Shown here one piece after another: positions 1 through 8,136 of a DNA stretch of 31,809 nt. A model generated the notes under the pieces. It saw only the letters and a program-made list of their open reading frames with translations, did not search any database and was not told where the DNA came from. This DNA is from Flavobacteriaceae bacterium. Lineage in GTDB: Bacteria; Bacteroidota; Bacteroidia; Flavobacteriales; Flavobacteriaceae. The DNA lies in assembly GCA_002693605.1 (NCBI GenBank), contig NZQO01000037.1:1-31809 (forward strand), given 5' to 3'. Each line of letters starts with the position of its first letter. Positions within the stretch are counted from its first letter, which is position 1. Made by a program: the position numbers and the translations under genes.

Positions 1-1403
1 AAAGATGCCGTTTCGATCTGCAATAGCACCTTGGCCGCGCTATTTCCGCTCATAACGGCCAGCTCGGCACTTGGCCACGCCGCGATTAAGCGGGGATCGT
101 ACGCCTTTCCGCACATCGCATAGTTACCCGCGCCATAGCTATTGCCTATAACAATGGTAAACTTTGGAACCACGCTATTGCTTACCGCATTCACCATTTT
201 TGCGCCATCCTTTATAATGCCGCCGTGCTCGCTCTTGCTGCCTACCATAAAGCCGGTTACATCCTGTAAAAAAACCAACGGTATTTTTTTCTGGTTGCAA
301 TTAGCAATAAAACGCGTGGCCTTGTCGGCACTGTCGCTATAGATCACACCGCCAAATTGCATTTCGCCTTTTTTTGTCTTTACAAGCTTGCGCTGGTTGG
401 CTACGATACCTACGGCCCACCCATCGATACGGGCATAGCCGGTAAGGATAGTCTGCCCGTAGCCTTCCTTATACTCCTCAAACTCGCTTTCGTCTACCAG
501 ACGCTTAACGATTTCCAGCATATCGTATTGATCGGCTCTCGATTTGGGCAATAGGCCATACACATCCTTAATGTCTAATTTCGGCTTCGATGGCTTTTCA
601 CGGTTGAAACCCGCTTTCTCAAAGTCGCCAATTTTGGAAATAATATTCTTAATGGTATCTAAGGCGTCCTTATCGTCCTCGGCCTTATAGTCGGTAACTC
701 CGCTAATTTCGCAGTGGGTAGTGGCTCCTCCTAACGTTTCGTTGTCAATGCTCTCGCCAATGGCGGCCTTTACGAGATAGCTTCCAGCCAGGAAAATACT
801 CCCTGTTTTGTTCACGATGAGCGCTTCATCGCTCATTATGGGCAAATAGGCACCGCCCGCAACGCAACTCCCCATCACTGCTGAAATTTGGGTAATCCCC
901 AAACTACTCATTACGGCATTGTTCCTGAAAATTCGGCCAAAATGCTCCTTGTCCGGGAAAATTTCATCTTGCATGGGTAGATAGACCCCGGCGCTGTCCA
1001 CCAGGTAAATGATAGGCAATTTATTTTCTATGGAAATTTCCTGGGCACGAAGATTCTTCTTAGCGGTCATGGGGAACCAGGCACCCGCCTTTACCGTGGC
1101 GTCGTTGGCCACTACAATACACTGCTTGCCCTTTACGTAACCGATTTTTACTACCACCCCTGCGCTAGGGGCTCCGCCGTGCTCCTCGTACATGCCCTGC
1201 GCGGCGAAGGCGCCGATTTCTATACTCGGCTTTTTTTCGTCCAGTAGGTAATCTATCCGCTCCCTTGCGGTCATCTTGCCCTTGGCGTGGTGCTTTTCGA
1301 TTCGTTTTTCGCCCCCGCCCGCGTAAACCGTTGCCAGTTTTTTCTTCAGGTCGGAAACAAGTAGCTTATTGTGATCTTCGTTTTTGTTGAAGGTAAGGTC
1401 CAT
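1..1403 (-). CDS. Acyl-CoA carboxylase beta (carboxyltransferase) subunit, MCC-like, 3' end cut by window
   Basis: This is the carboxyltransferase subunit of a biotin-dependent acyl-CoA carboxylase, which moves the carboxyl group from carboxybiotin to an acyl-CoA. I translated it by hand from the ATG at 1403-1401; the frame is open for 467 codons to the window edge, so about 70-80 residues of a roughly 540-residue family are missing. Recognisable stretches are KAGAWFPMTAKK, LVDSAGVYLPMQ, VMGSCVAGGAYLPIM and GNSYGAGNYAMCGKAYDPR, the two crotonase-like halves with their oxyanion-hole glycines. The pattern resembles methylcrotonyl-CoA carboxylase beta (leucine breakdown) more than propionyl- or acetyl-CoA carboxylases, but substrate is inferred from resemblance only. 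No biotin carboxylase or biotin carrier gene lies in the window; they may lie beyond the left edge. A good promoter precedes it at 1423-1455. Confidence 0.93.
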   Translation of the reverse strand, partial: MDLTFNKNEDHNKLLVSDLKKKLATVYAGGGEKRIEKHHAKGKMTARERIDYLLDEKKPSIEIGAFAAQGMYEEHGGAPSAGVVVKIGYVKGKQCIVVANDATVKAGAWFPMTAKKNLRAQEISIENKLPIIYLVDSAGVYLPMQDEIFPDKEHFGRIFRNNAVMSSLGITQISAVMGSCVAGGAYLPIMSDEALIVNKTGSIFLAGSYLVKAAIGESIDNETLGGATTHCEISGVTDYKAEDDKDALDTIKNIISKIGDFEKAGFNREKPSKPKLDIKDVYGLLPKSRADQYDMLEIVKRLVDESEFEEYKEGYGQTILTGYARIDGWAVGIVANQRKLVKTKKGEMQFGGVIYSDSADKATRFIANCNQKKIPLVFLQDVTGFMVGSKSEHGGIIKDGAKMVNAVSNSVVPKFTIVIGNSYGAGNYAMCGKAYDPRLIAAWPSAELAVMSGNSAAKVLLQIETAS

Positions 1404-1422
1404 AGCGTATTTCGAATTTGTC

Positions 1423-1455
1423 CAAAAATACGAAATGCCCCTCATTAAGTTCAAG
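1423..1455 (-). promoter_or_regulatory. Promoter of the acyl-CoA carboxylase gene
   Basis: On the minus strand there is TATTTTTG (1430-1423), an exact match to the Bacteroidota -7 box TAnnTTTG. A CTTG element (1455-1452) lies 21 nt upstream in the place of the -33 TTTG. The start codon is 20 nt downstream of the -7 box. Confidence 0.6.
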
Positions 1456-1601
1456 TACTTTTATTGAAATTATAATATTTGCCCAGCTATGTTACCGATC
1501 GCCCACCCATAAAACTATGGTTAAATGTTGTGTGGTTTTTTTGAATAATTGCCGATATTTGCGAGGTTATCGCGTTAGGGATTGAGGTACTGTTGGAGCT
1601 C

Positions 1602-1619
1602 TCCCGATTGCAATCGGGA
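1602..1619. repeat. 18-bp perfect palindrome (REP-like candidate)
   Basis: TCCCGATTG followed directly by CAATCGGGA, with no mismatch and no spacer. It lies in the 279-bp gap between the divergent carboxylase gene and the small membrane protein gene. A second, weaker hairpin follows at 1639-1662 (GCTTTT..CGC-CTT-GCG..AAAAGC). I did not find the same palindrome elsewhere in the window. It could be a dispersed intergenic palindrome, a regulator site, or part of the leader of the downstream gene. Confidence 0.6.
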
Positions 1620-1682
1620 AGCGACTACCGAAAGCGCGGCTTTTTTCGCCTTGCGGAAAAGCAACGCTAAAAACTCCCAACT

Positions 1683-1862
1683 ATGATGAATAAAAATACC
1701 GTACTGGCCTGGGCCACTTTTATAATGATTGTCGTGGGCGTTGCCCTGATTGCACTGGGTGCCTTCCGCTACGACGACGTGGCGGGCTGGGGCTTCGCTG
1801 CGGTGGGAATTGGATTTTTCGCCATTGCCTGGGTATTCAATGCCCTGAAGGGAAGGGTGTAA
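1683..1862 (+). CDS. Small membrane protein, CAL67264 family
   Basis: A 59-residue ORF starting ATGATGAATAAAAAT and ending TAA at 1860-1862. The product has two hydrophobic segments (about residues 7-27 and 37-55) joined by a short polar turn, FRYDDVAGWG, and ends ALKGRV, so it should be a two-helix inner membrane protein. The sequence matches what I remember of the CAL67264 family, a small flavobacterial membrane protein family of unknown function. The first or second Met could be the start. It lies upstream of ettA on the same strand with a 207-bp gap, so it may have its own transcript. No function can be stated. Confidence 0.8.
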   Translation: MMNKNTVLAWATFIMIVVGVALIALGAFRYDDVAGWGFAAVGIGFFAIAWVFNALKGRV

Positions 1863-1925
1863 TTGCGAAGTGGCTTTTCGAAACCCTTCAACTGAAACTT
1901 AAAAAAACGTAGGGAGCCCTGCCGT

Positions 1926-1933
1926 TACCTTTG
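1926..1933 (+). promoter_or_regulatory. Possible -7 box upstream of ettA
   Basis: TACCTTTG matches the Bacteroidota -7 consensus TAnnTTTG and lies in the 207-bp gap before ettA. I could not find a good TTTG at -33 spacing, and the leader to the ATG would be about 130 nt. A second imperfect candidate, TATGTTTTG, lies at about 1996-2004 and would give a shorter leader. Confidence 0.35.
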
Positions 1934-2069
1934 GAAGGTAGGCATTGCGAAACGTAGGCGATAATTCGGTTAATAGTTAACTGTAGACCCGTTTTATGTT
2001 TTGCCCCGGCCACAATCTTCCTGTGCTAGCTAATTTAATTTATATAAAACATAAAATTTTTCAAAAGAT

Positions 2070-3761
2070 ATGTCTGACGATAAGAAAGTTATTTTTTCGA
2101 TGTCCGGGGTTACAAAAACCTTCCCGAACGCACAAACACCCGTTTTAAAGAATATTTATTTAAGCTTTTTCTATGGGGCCAAGATCGGAATCTTGGGCTT
2201 GAACGGGAGTGGAAAATCTACCTTGTTGAACATCATTGCGGGAAAGGACAAAAATTATCGCGGTGATGTGGTCTTCGCACCTGGGTACACCGTCGGGCTA
2301 TTGGAGCAGGAACCCGATCTGGATGAGTCGAAAACCGTAATTGAAGTTGTGAAGGAAGGGGTTCAGGAAGTGGTTGACGTGCTTGATGAATACAACAAGA
2401 TTAACGATATGTTCGTGTTGCCGGAGGTGTACGAGAATCCAGATAAGATGCAGGAGCTTATGGACAAGCAAGCCAAACTTCAGGATAAGATCGATGCTAC
2501 CGATGCCTGGGAATTGGACACGAAACTGGAAATCGCGATGGATGCACTGCGCACGCCAGATAGCGATAAGAAAATTAGCGTACTTTCCGGAGGTGAGCGC
2601 CGTAGGGTAGCACTTTGCCGCCTTTTGCTGAAAGAACCCGATGTGTTGTTGCTCGATGAGCCTACCAACCACCTCGACGCCGAGAGCGTACACTGGTTGG
2701 AGCATCATTTGGCGCAATATAAAGGAACGGTAATTGCAGTAACGCACGATCGTTATTTCTTGGACAATGTTGCCGGCTGGATCCTGGAATTGGACCGGGG
2801 AGAGGGTATTCCGTGGAAAGGAAACTATTCATCTTGGCTAGAGCAAAAATCGAAACGTTTGGCACAAGAACAAAAGCAGGCAAGCAAGCGCCAAAAAACG
2901 TTGGAGCGTGAGCTGGAATGGGTTAGAATGGCGCCAAAAGGCCGTCAGGCAAAGCAAAAGGCCCGTTTGAACAATTACGATAAGCTCATGAGCCAGGACC
3001 AAAGGCAATTGGACGACAAGCTAGAAATATATATTCCCAACGGACCGCGATTGGGAACCAACGTCATTGAGGCCCAGGGAGTGGCGAAGGCGTACGGGGA
3101 CAAATTATTGTACGAAGATTTGAACTTCAAACTTCCGCAAGCAGGAATCGTGGGAATTATAGGTCCGAACGGGGCTGGTAAAACCACCATTTTCAGGATG
3201 ATCATGGGCGAGGAAACGCCAGACAAGGGTAGCTTTGAAGTTGGTGAAACCGCTAAGATTGCCTATGTAGACCAATCGCATTCCAACATCGATACCGAAA
3301 AGACCATCTGGGAAAACTTTAGCGACGGGCAGGAGCTGGTAATGATGGGGGGCAAGCAGGTAAACAGCCGCGCCTATCTTAGCCGCTTTAATTTTAGCGG
3401 TAGTGAGCAAAATAAGAAAGTTGCAGCGCTATCGGGGGGTGAGCGCAACCGGTTGCACCTGGCAATGACCCTGAAGGAGGAAGGCAACGTGCTATTGCTG
3501 GATGAACCTACCAACGACCTAGACGTTAACACCTTGCGTGCGCTGGAGGAAGGCCTCGAGAATTTTGCCGGCTGCGCGGTGGTTATTAGCCACGACCGCT
3601 GGTTTCTAGACCGTATTTGTACGCACATTCTCGCTTTTGAAGGCAATAGCGAGGTTTACTTCTTCGAGGGTAGCTTTAGTGATTATGAGGAAAACAAAAA
3701 GAAACGATTGGGCGGCGATTTAATGCCGAAACGTATAAAGTACAAGAAACTGATTCGCTAA
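2070..3761 (+). CDS. ettA: Energy-dependent translational throttle protein EttA (ABC-F ATPase)
   Basis: This is a soluble ABC-F protein of 563 residues. Its E. coli homologue binds the ribosomal E site and couples the first peptide bonds to ATP/ADP state. Two ABC domains are visible: Walker A GLNGSGKS (residues 43-50), signature LSGGERRR and Walker B VLLLDEPTNHLD in the first; GPNGAGKT, LSGGERNR and VLLLDEPTNDLD in the second. The switch histidines are in VTHDRYF and ISHDRWF. Between the domains is a charged linker (about 275-325, with RMAPKGRQAKQKARL) typical of ABC-F proteins, and there are no membrane segments. The C-terminal tail PKRIKYKKLIR is typical of EttA and separates it from Uup and antibiotic-resistance ABC-Fs. 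The gene ends just before a strong terminator. Confidence 0.95.
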   Translation: MSDDKKVIFSMSGVTKTFPNAQTPVLKNIYLSFFYGAKIGILGLNGSGKSTLLNIIAGKDKNYRGDVVFAPGYTVGLLEQEPDLDESKTVIEVVKEGVQEVVDVLDEYNKINDMFVLPEVYENPDKMQELMDKQAKLQDKIDATDAWELDTKLEIAMDALRTPDSDKKISVLSGGERRRVALCRLLLKEPDVLLLDEPTNHLDAESVHWLEHHLAQYKGTVIAVTHDRYFLDNVAGWILELDRGEGIPWKGNYSSWLEQKSKRLAQEQKQASKRQKTLERELEWVRMAPKGRQAKQKARLNNYDKLMSQDQRQLDDKLEIYIPNGPRLGTNVIEAQGVAKAYGDKLLYEDLNFKLPQAGIVGIIGPNGAGKTTIFRMIMGEETPDKGSFEVGETAKIAYVDQSHSNIDTEKTIWENFSDGQELVMMGGKQVNSRAYLSRFNFSGSEQNKKVAALSGGERNRLHLAMTLKEEGNVLLLDEPTNDLDVNTLRALEEGLENFAGCAVVISHDRWFLDRICTHILAFEGNSEVYFFEGSFSDYEENKKKRLGGDLMPKRIKYKKLIR

Positions 3762-3812
3762 AACGCCCGAATTTCTTTTCAGAAAAAAACGATTAATGCT
3801 AATTGTTTAATG

Positions 3813-3852
3813 GAATAGCCAGTTTCTTTCAAGAAAAAGAAACTGGCTATTC
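3813..3852. terminator. Strong bidirectional terminator between ettA and the converging ABC ATPase gene
   Basis: A perfect 17-bp inverted repeat: arms 3813-3829 and 3836-3852 with a 6-nt loop (CAAGAA). The right arm covers the TAG stop codon of the minus-strand ATPase gene (3849-3847), so the hairpin includes the end of that coding region. It sits 51 nt past the ettA stop. Flanking T-runs are short; the stem itself carries A/T runs (AAAGAAA / TTTCTTT). Confidence 0.75.
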
Positions 3853-4515
3853 TCTTTTCCGAAGGTATTCGAAATTTCCTAGGTCTTCCTCTGAAGTGAT
3901 TTGGAAGCTCTTGCCCTGCTTCAGCACCAACGCCATATCAGAAATTTGCAGCACCTCCTCAAAATAATGATCGGTTAGGATAATTCCCTTTTCCTGTTTC
4001 AGCGTATCCAAAAATAATTTTAAGTCCGCTATCTGAAGCGGGTCGAGCATTGAAAACGGTTCGTCCAAAAGTAGGAAAGGATGGGGCCCGTTGGCAATAA
4101 GGATTGTCTCAAAATACTTCCGCTCACCGTGCGAGAGCGCCCCTATGCGCTTAGCGGTTATTTTAGCCACAAGCGGATTGTAAAAGATAGCATCCTGGGC
4201 GCGTTCCGAAGCGGCGTAGATGGGAATCACGTCGCGAACCCGCAGGGAGCTTGGCAAAAATGGGTGCTGCGGCACGTAGGCAAGATGTCGTGTGGCGAAT
4301 AGTTTAGAATTGGCCACGGGAGTACCGTTTATTTCAAAATCGAGGGCATCGGCACGTACCGTGCCGAATAAAATTTTCAATAATGTTGACTTTCCACTGC
4401 CGTTTCTCCCGAAAATGCCCAGAATTTGCCCAGTCCTTAGCGAAAAAGACACCTCGGTTAGGATAGCACCTTTTCCGTAGTTCTTTTCAACTTTATGTAA
4501 CCGCAGGTTGGCCAA
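3847..4515 (-). CDS. ABC-type transporter ATP-binding subunit
   Basis: A 222-residue single-domain ABC ATPase. Walker A is GRNGSGKS (residues 36-43), the Q-loop is in AYVPQHPF, Walker B is FLLLDEPFSMLD, and the switch His is in ILTDHYFEEVL. The signature is LSHGERK rather than LSGGQ, with His at the second position of the motif. It starts 23 nt inside the 3' end of the small membrane protein gene upstream, so the two are probably translationally coupled and form one complex. There is no periplasmic binding protein nearby. The architecture suits a small exporter or lipid-related ABC system. Substrate is unknown. Confidence 0.85.
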   Translation of the reverse strand: MANLRLHKVEKNYGKGAILTEVSFSLRTGQILGIFGRNGSGKSTLLKILFGTVRADALDFEINGTPVANSKLFATRHLAYVPQHPFLPSSLRVRDVIPIYAASERAQDAIFYNPLVAKITAKRIGALSHGERKYFETILIANGPHPFLLLDEPFSMLDPLQIADLKLFLDTLKQEKGIILTDHYFEEVLQISDMALVLKQGKSFQITSEEDLGNFEYLRKRE

Positions 4516-4804
4516 TAAATAAGTAAAATAATACTGAGAGCAAGGCGAATATTGGCACGCCCAACAGCAGGTTAATTAAATAGGCGACTTTTAGGAGTCT
4601 TTTTCTGGTCATTCCCAAATTATAATAAAAATAGTACTGATCTTTTTTCAGAACATGGAACCCTAAGGCCCCTACTAGTGGTCCAAATAAAACGAACAGG
4701 ACGAATCCCCATAGTACCCCAAACAAGATAATCTCCACAACGCAAAATGGGAGGATGAAAGGAATCATTTCCCTATAAAATTGCCAGTGCGCCCTAAATT
4801 GCAT
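4493..4804 (-). CDS. Small integral membrane protein, likely partner of the ABC ATPase
   Basis: A longer reading would start at 4873, but its first 23 codons overlap the amidohydrolase gene. The ATG at 4804 (MQFRAHWQFYREM) lies 5 nt after that gene's stop and gives 103 residues, which I prefer. The protein has a hydrophobic stretch at about residues 15-46, long enough for one or two helices, then a polar patch KKDQYYFYYNLGMTRKRLL, then another helix at about 75-98. The aromatic/basic patch looks like the cytoplasmic coupling region of ABC-2 type permeases. Its 3' end overlaps the ATPase start by 23 nt, supporting a two-gene unit. It is much shorter than usual permeases (more than 200 residues). 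The family is not recognised. Confidence 0.75.
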   Translation of the reverse strand: MQFRAHWQFYREMIPFILPFCVVEIILFGVLWGFVLFVLFGPLVGALGFHVLKKDQYYFYYNLGMTRKRLLKVAYLINLLLGVPIFALLSVLFYLFIGQPAVT

Positions 4805-4809
4805 AGCGA

Positions 4810-7800
4810 TTATTGATGGCCTACGTGACAGCCACAGCCCGCTTTCATGAAACTCTCGTTTTCCTGATGCCAAGGAAAGGCTTGGTTATGGCGGGTGTTT
4901 TCCCACCAAAACGGGGCGCGCTCGTTGGGGTGGTTACCTATTTCATTCAGGGTATTGGCATCGTATAGGCGCCCGTTGCTCATAACCATTTCTATATGTT
5001 GTGTGTTCTCAATATCGTCGAGCGGATTTTCGGAGAGTACCAGCAAATCGGCCAATTTTCCTACTTCCAACGAGCCAATATCGTTGCCAGCGCCTATGTA
5101 CTGCGCTGCGTTCAAGGTGGCCGCCCGTAGGGCCTCTAGGTTCGACATGCCTCCTTGTGCGAGCATCCAGGTCTCCCAATGGGCCCCAAGGCCCTGCAAT
5201 TGACCATGGGCGCCCATATTTACCTTTACGCCGGCATCGTGAAGGCTTTTTGCGGATTGCGACACCAGAATATGACCGTTACGATATTCTTCCTGTGGAA
5301 TTTTCATTCGGTGTCTAGAACGGCTATCGATAACACTTCGGGGGGTAAATTTCAGAAGTTTTTCATTTTCCCACACATTATCTCGTTCGTAATAGAAATA
5401 TTCGCCATTGAGCCCACCGTAATTTACAATCAATGTGGGCGTATATCCGGTGCCGCTTTCGCCCCATATTTCCAAAACATCCTTGTAAATGGGGGCTACG
5501 GGAATATTGTGCTCGATACCCGTATGGCCATCCATAATCATGGAAATGTTATGGAAAAAGGTCGAGCCCCCTTCGGGCACCACGTTTATTTTCTGCTCTC
5601 GGGCAGCTTGAAGCACTTGCTGTCGTTGCTCGCGCCGCGGTTGGTTATAACTTTTTACGCTTTTTGCGCCAAACGCCTTGGTACGCCTAATACTGCTACG
5701 CGCATCTTCCAGCCCATTAATCACGGCCTTGAAATCGCCATCGGCACCGTAGAGGATGAATCCGGTAGAGTAGAGGCGTGGCCCTACCAAGTTGCCGGCC
5801 TTAATCATTTCGGAAAGACTAAAGACGGTTTCGGTATTTGCAGATGGATCGTGCGCGGTGGTGACTCCAAAGGCCAAATTTGCCATGAGCGGCCATACTT
5901 GTTGCGTGGTAAGTCCGTAACGAAATGCCCCGGTGTGGGCGTGCGCATCGACTAAGCCCGGCATAATGGTCTTTCCGTTGACATCGTATACTTTAGCATC
6001 TTTCGGAATGGAAACATCGGAAACGTTGCCCACCGCCATTATTTTATTTTGGTCGATAACGATGGTACCGTTTTCAATTACGTCATCGCCATCCATAGTT
6101 ATAATGCGAGCATTGGTGAAGGCTATTTTTCCACTAGGCTTGTCTACAGGGGCGGTGAGGCCAATTTTAATACCGGTAGTGGTAATTTCGGGTATTTCCT
6201 CAGGCGAATTTGGCAGAAATGTGAACCTTTTTTTAATTTCATTGCTGAAATACGTATCGCCTAAGGTCCAAATCACTCGTTTGCTATCTGGCGACCAGTG
6301 GATGTTTATACCTGCGTCGTTCGCAATTTGAGATACGGGGACCGAATTGGTCTTGTTGTCCAAATCCATTGTCTTCCCGTTCAACACTAATGGGGCAACA
6401 TATACTTTATGCAAATTGGTGAAGGCAATCCATTTATTATCTGGGCTGGGGACTAACCAATTGGCATATTTCGATGCTACGTGCTCGCGCTCATCCAATC
6501 CTTTCAAGTCGACGCTGATTAATTTTTTGGTGAGTTCGCCAAAATAGGTGCCGCCGGTTTGTAAGAAAATACGTTTTCCGTCGCTATTGAAGGTCGGGTA
6601 CTCACCTTTGTCAACTAAAAAAGTCTCGTTGGCTCCAGAAGCATCCATGGTGTAAATCCCTGGGTTTTTTGTGTAGGTAAAACCTTGATCGGTATTGCCT
6701 TTTTCTTTGCGGAAGACTATCGTCTTTCCATCGGGCGAGAAGGAGGGGGTGCGGTATATTCCCTTGGTATTGGTGAGTTTTACTGGGGTTCCACCTGAAG
6801 AGGGGATAGAGTAAACGGCACCTTTTTGATTGTCATTCCAGCTGACGTAAACAATAGTGTTTCCATCTGGGGAGATGGCTGGTTCAAATTCAAAATCGGT
6901 GCCGTTTGATAATCTCTGTGGGGATCCGCTCGGTAAATCTTTTTTCCATAAAAACCCGAGCGCATTAAAGATAACAAAATTTCCATTAGGCGAAGTCGTG
7001 GCGTGTCTAATTACTTTGGGCGTAAATTGATTTGTTTCTATCGGGGTACTAAAGTGCACCGTTTCGGCTAACGGAATCGTAACATCAACCTCGAAGGGAA
7101 TTTCGGAAGTCTGCAACGTTTCTGTATTAATGCGCCTTATCTTACCGCCACTCCAAAATACAATTTCGTTCCCATTGGGCATCCAGTCGAAATTGGGGTA
7201 CACGCCAAAAATAGCCCACGCCTCTTGCTGGTCCTTGTCTAACTGATCGTAAATGGGCCATTCCTCTCCCGTTTCCAGATCGTGCAGGTACAATACGCTC
7301 TTTGTGCGAACCCTCTTTACGAAGGCCATTTTCGTCCCATCGGGAGATAGGACGGGTCGGGCGGCGCCGCCAGGACCCCCAGTTACGGTTTCGGTCTTAC
7401 CGGTTGTAAAATCGTACTGTTTAATTACGTAAATCTGGTCGTTGGGATCTTTGTTGTACTGGAAATACCCTCCCGGGTACATATCTTCGGAATAGTACAG
7501 TTGACTTCCGTCGGGCGATACGTACGGTTCGTTTACGTCCTGCTGGTCGTTCTTTCGTTCGGTTAGCTGTATACCGCTGCCGCCGGTAATGTGGTATTGC
7601 CACAGTTCGCCCGCGCCCATGCTTCGGCCGGAGGTAAAGTGCTTTCGGGCTATGAGATAGTTCCCGTCTGGCATCCATACGGCGTTGTTCAAGAGTCGGA
7701 AATCTTCCTTAGTTAACTGTTTAGCGTTGCTGCCGTCGGCATCCATTATCCAAATGTTGTCCCCGCCGCCCGCATCGCTGGTGAACGATATTTTTGAACC

Positions 7801-8103
7801 ATCTGGACTGAATCTGGGTTGAATTTCAAAAGGAATCCCGGTGCGGAGTGCCGTGGCTTTGCCACCGGTTATGGGAATGGTATAAATATCGCCCAGCATA
7901 TCGAATACGACCATCTTTCCATCGGGACTCACGTCTAAGTTCATCCACGTTCCCTCGGTGGTGGTAAAGGAATGGGGCTGAAAATTAAAATCCTTGCCTG
8001 GATCTGCTACGTTCCATTCGGGGGTGGTTTCTTCTTTTTTCTTTTTCTGGGCTATGACGTTAACGGTTAAGAAAAGTATCAGAACTGAAATTGCGTATCG
8101 CAT
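4810..8103 (-). CDS. Exported TolB-like beta-propeller / amidohydrolase fusion protein
   Basis: A 1097-residue exported protein. It begins with a signal peptide, MRYAISVLILFLTVNVIAQ, followed by a lysine-rich mature N-terminus. Residues of about 40-660 hold many PD40/TolB propeller repeats of the form SPDG.KI.F, as in SPDGSKISFTSDAGG and SPDGNTIVYVSW. The last 430 residues form an amidohydrolase domain of the imidazolonepropionase-like group, with metal-binding HxH in DAHAHTG (His721, His723), further His in DGHTGIEHN and in MGAHGQ, and the closing EVGKLADLLVL strand. Fusions of this type are common in Bacteroidota, usually without known substrate. The C-terminus is unusual: KAGCGCHVGHQ, a Cys/His cluster that could bind metal. 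It is followed after 5 nt by the small membrane protein gene. A near-consensus -7 box (TATCTTTA, 8132-8125) precedes the start. Confidence 0.9.
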   Translation of the reverse strand: MRYAISVLILFLTVNVIAQKKKKEETTPEWNVADPGKDFNFQPHSFTTTEGTWMNLDVSPDGKMVVFDMLGDIYTIPITGGKATALRTGIPFEIQPRFSPDGSKISFTSDAGGGDNIWIMDADGSNAKQLTKEDFRLLNNAVWMPDGNYLIARKHFTSGRSMGAGELWQYHITGGSGIQLTERKNDQQDVNEPYVSPDGSQLYYSEDMYPGGYFQYNKDPNDQIYVIKQYDFTTGKTETVTGGPGGAARPVLSPDGTKMAFVKRVRTKSVLYLHDLETGEEWPIYDQLDKDQQEAWAIFGVYPNFDWMPNGNEIVFWSGGKIRRINTETLQTSEIPFEVDVTIPLAETVHFSTPIETNQFTPKVIRHATTSPNGNFVIFNALGFLWKKDLPSGSPQRLSNGTDFEFEPAISPDGNTIVYVSWNDNQKGAVYSIPSSGGTPVKLTNTKGIYRTPSFSPDGKTIVFRKEKGNTDQGFTYTKNPGIYTMDASGANETFLVDKGEYPTFNSDGKRIFLQTGGTYFGELTKKLISVDLKGLDEREHVASKYANWLVPSPDNKWIAFTNLHKVYVAPLVLNGKTMDLDNKTNSVPVSQIANDAGINIHWSPDSKRVIWTLGDTYFSNEIKKRFTFLPNSPEEIPEITTTGIKIGLTAPVDKPSGKIAFTNARIITMDGDDVIENGTIVIDQNKIMAVGNVSDVSIPKDAKVYDVNGKTIMPGLVDAHAHTGAFRYGLTTQQVWPLMANLAFGVTTAHDPSANTETVFSLSEMIKAGNLVGPRLYSTGFILYGADGDFKAVINGLEDARSSIRRTKAFGAKSVKSYNQPRREQRQQVLQAAREQKINVVPEGGSTFFHNISMIMDGHTGIEHNIPVAPIYKDVLEIWGESGTGYTPTLIVNYGGLNGEYFYYERDNVWENEKLLKFTPRSVIDSRSRHRMKIPQEEYRNGHILVSQSAKSLHDAGVKVNMGAHGQLQGLGAHWETWMLAQGGMSNLEALRAATLNAAQYIGAGNDIGSLEVGKLADLLVLSENPLDDIENTQHIEMVMSNGRLYDANTLNEIGNHPNERAPFWWENTRHNQAFPWHQENESFMKAGCGCHVGHQ

Positions 8104-8124
8104 AGTTATTAAAATTAGAGACGA

Positions 8125-8132
8125 TAAAGATA
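8125..8132 (-). promoter_or_regulatory. Possible -7 box of the amidohydrolase gene
   Basis: TATCTTTA on the minus strand differs from TAnnTTTG only at the last base and lies 21 nt before the ATG, in the 33-bp gap behind the lipid kinase gene. No clear -33 element is visible. The gene may also be read through from the lipid kinase gene. Confidence 0.35.
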
Positions 8133-8136
8133 GCGA

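Noticed and set aside
4804..4873. Longer start of the small membrane protein
   Set aside because: The extra 23 codons lie in the amidohydrolase coding region and add no family-like sequence; the ATG at 4804 directly follows that gene.
5155..5955. Long plus-strand reading frame (266 codons) inside the amidohydrolase gene
   Set aside because: It is antisense to a convincing conserved domain and its translation has no recognisable motif; it is a shadow frame.
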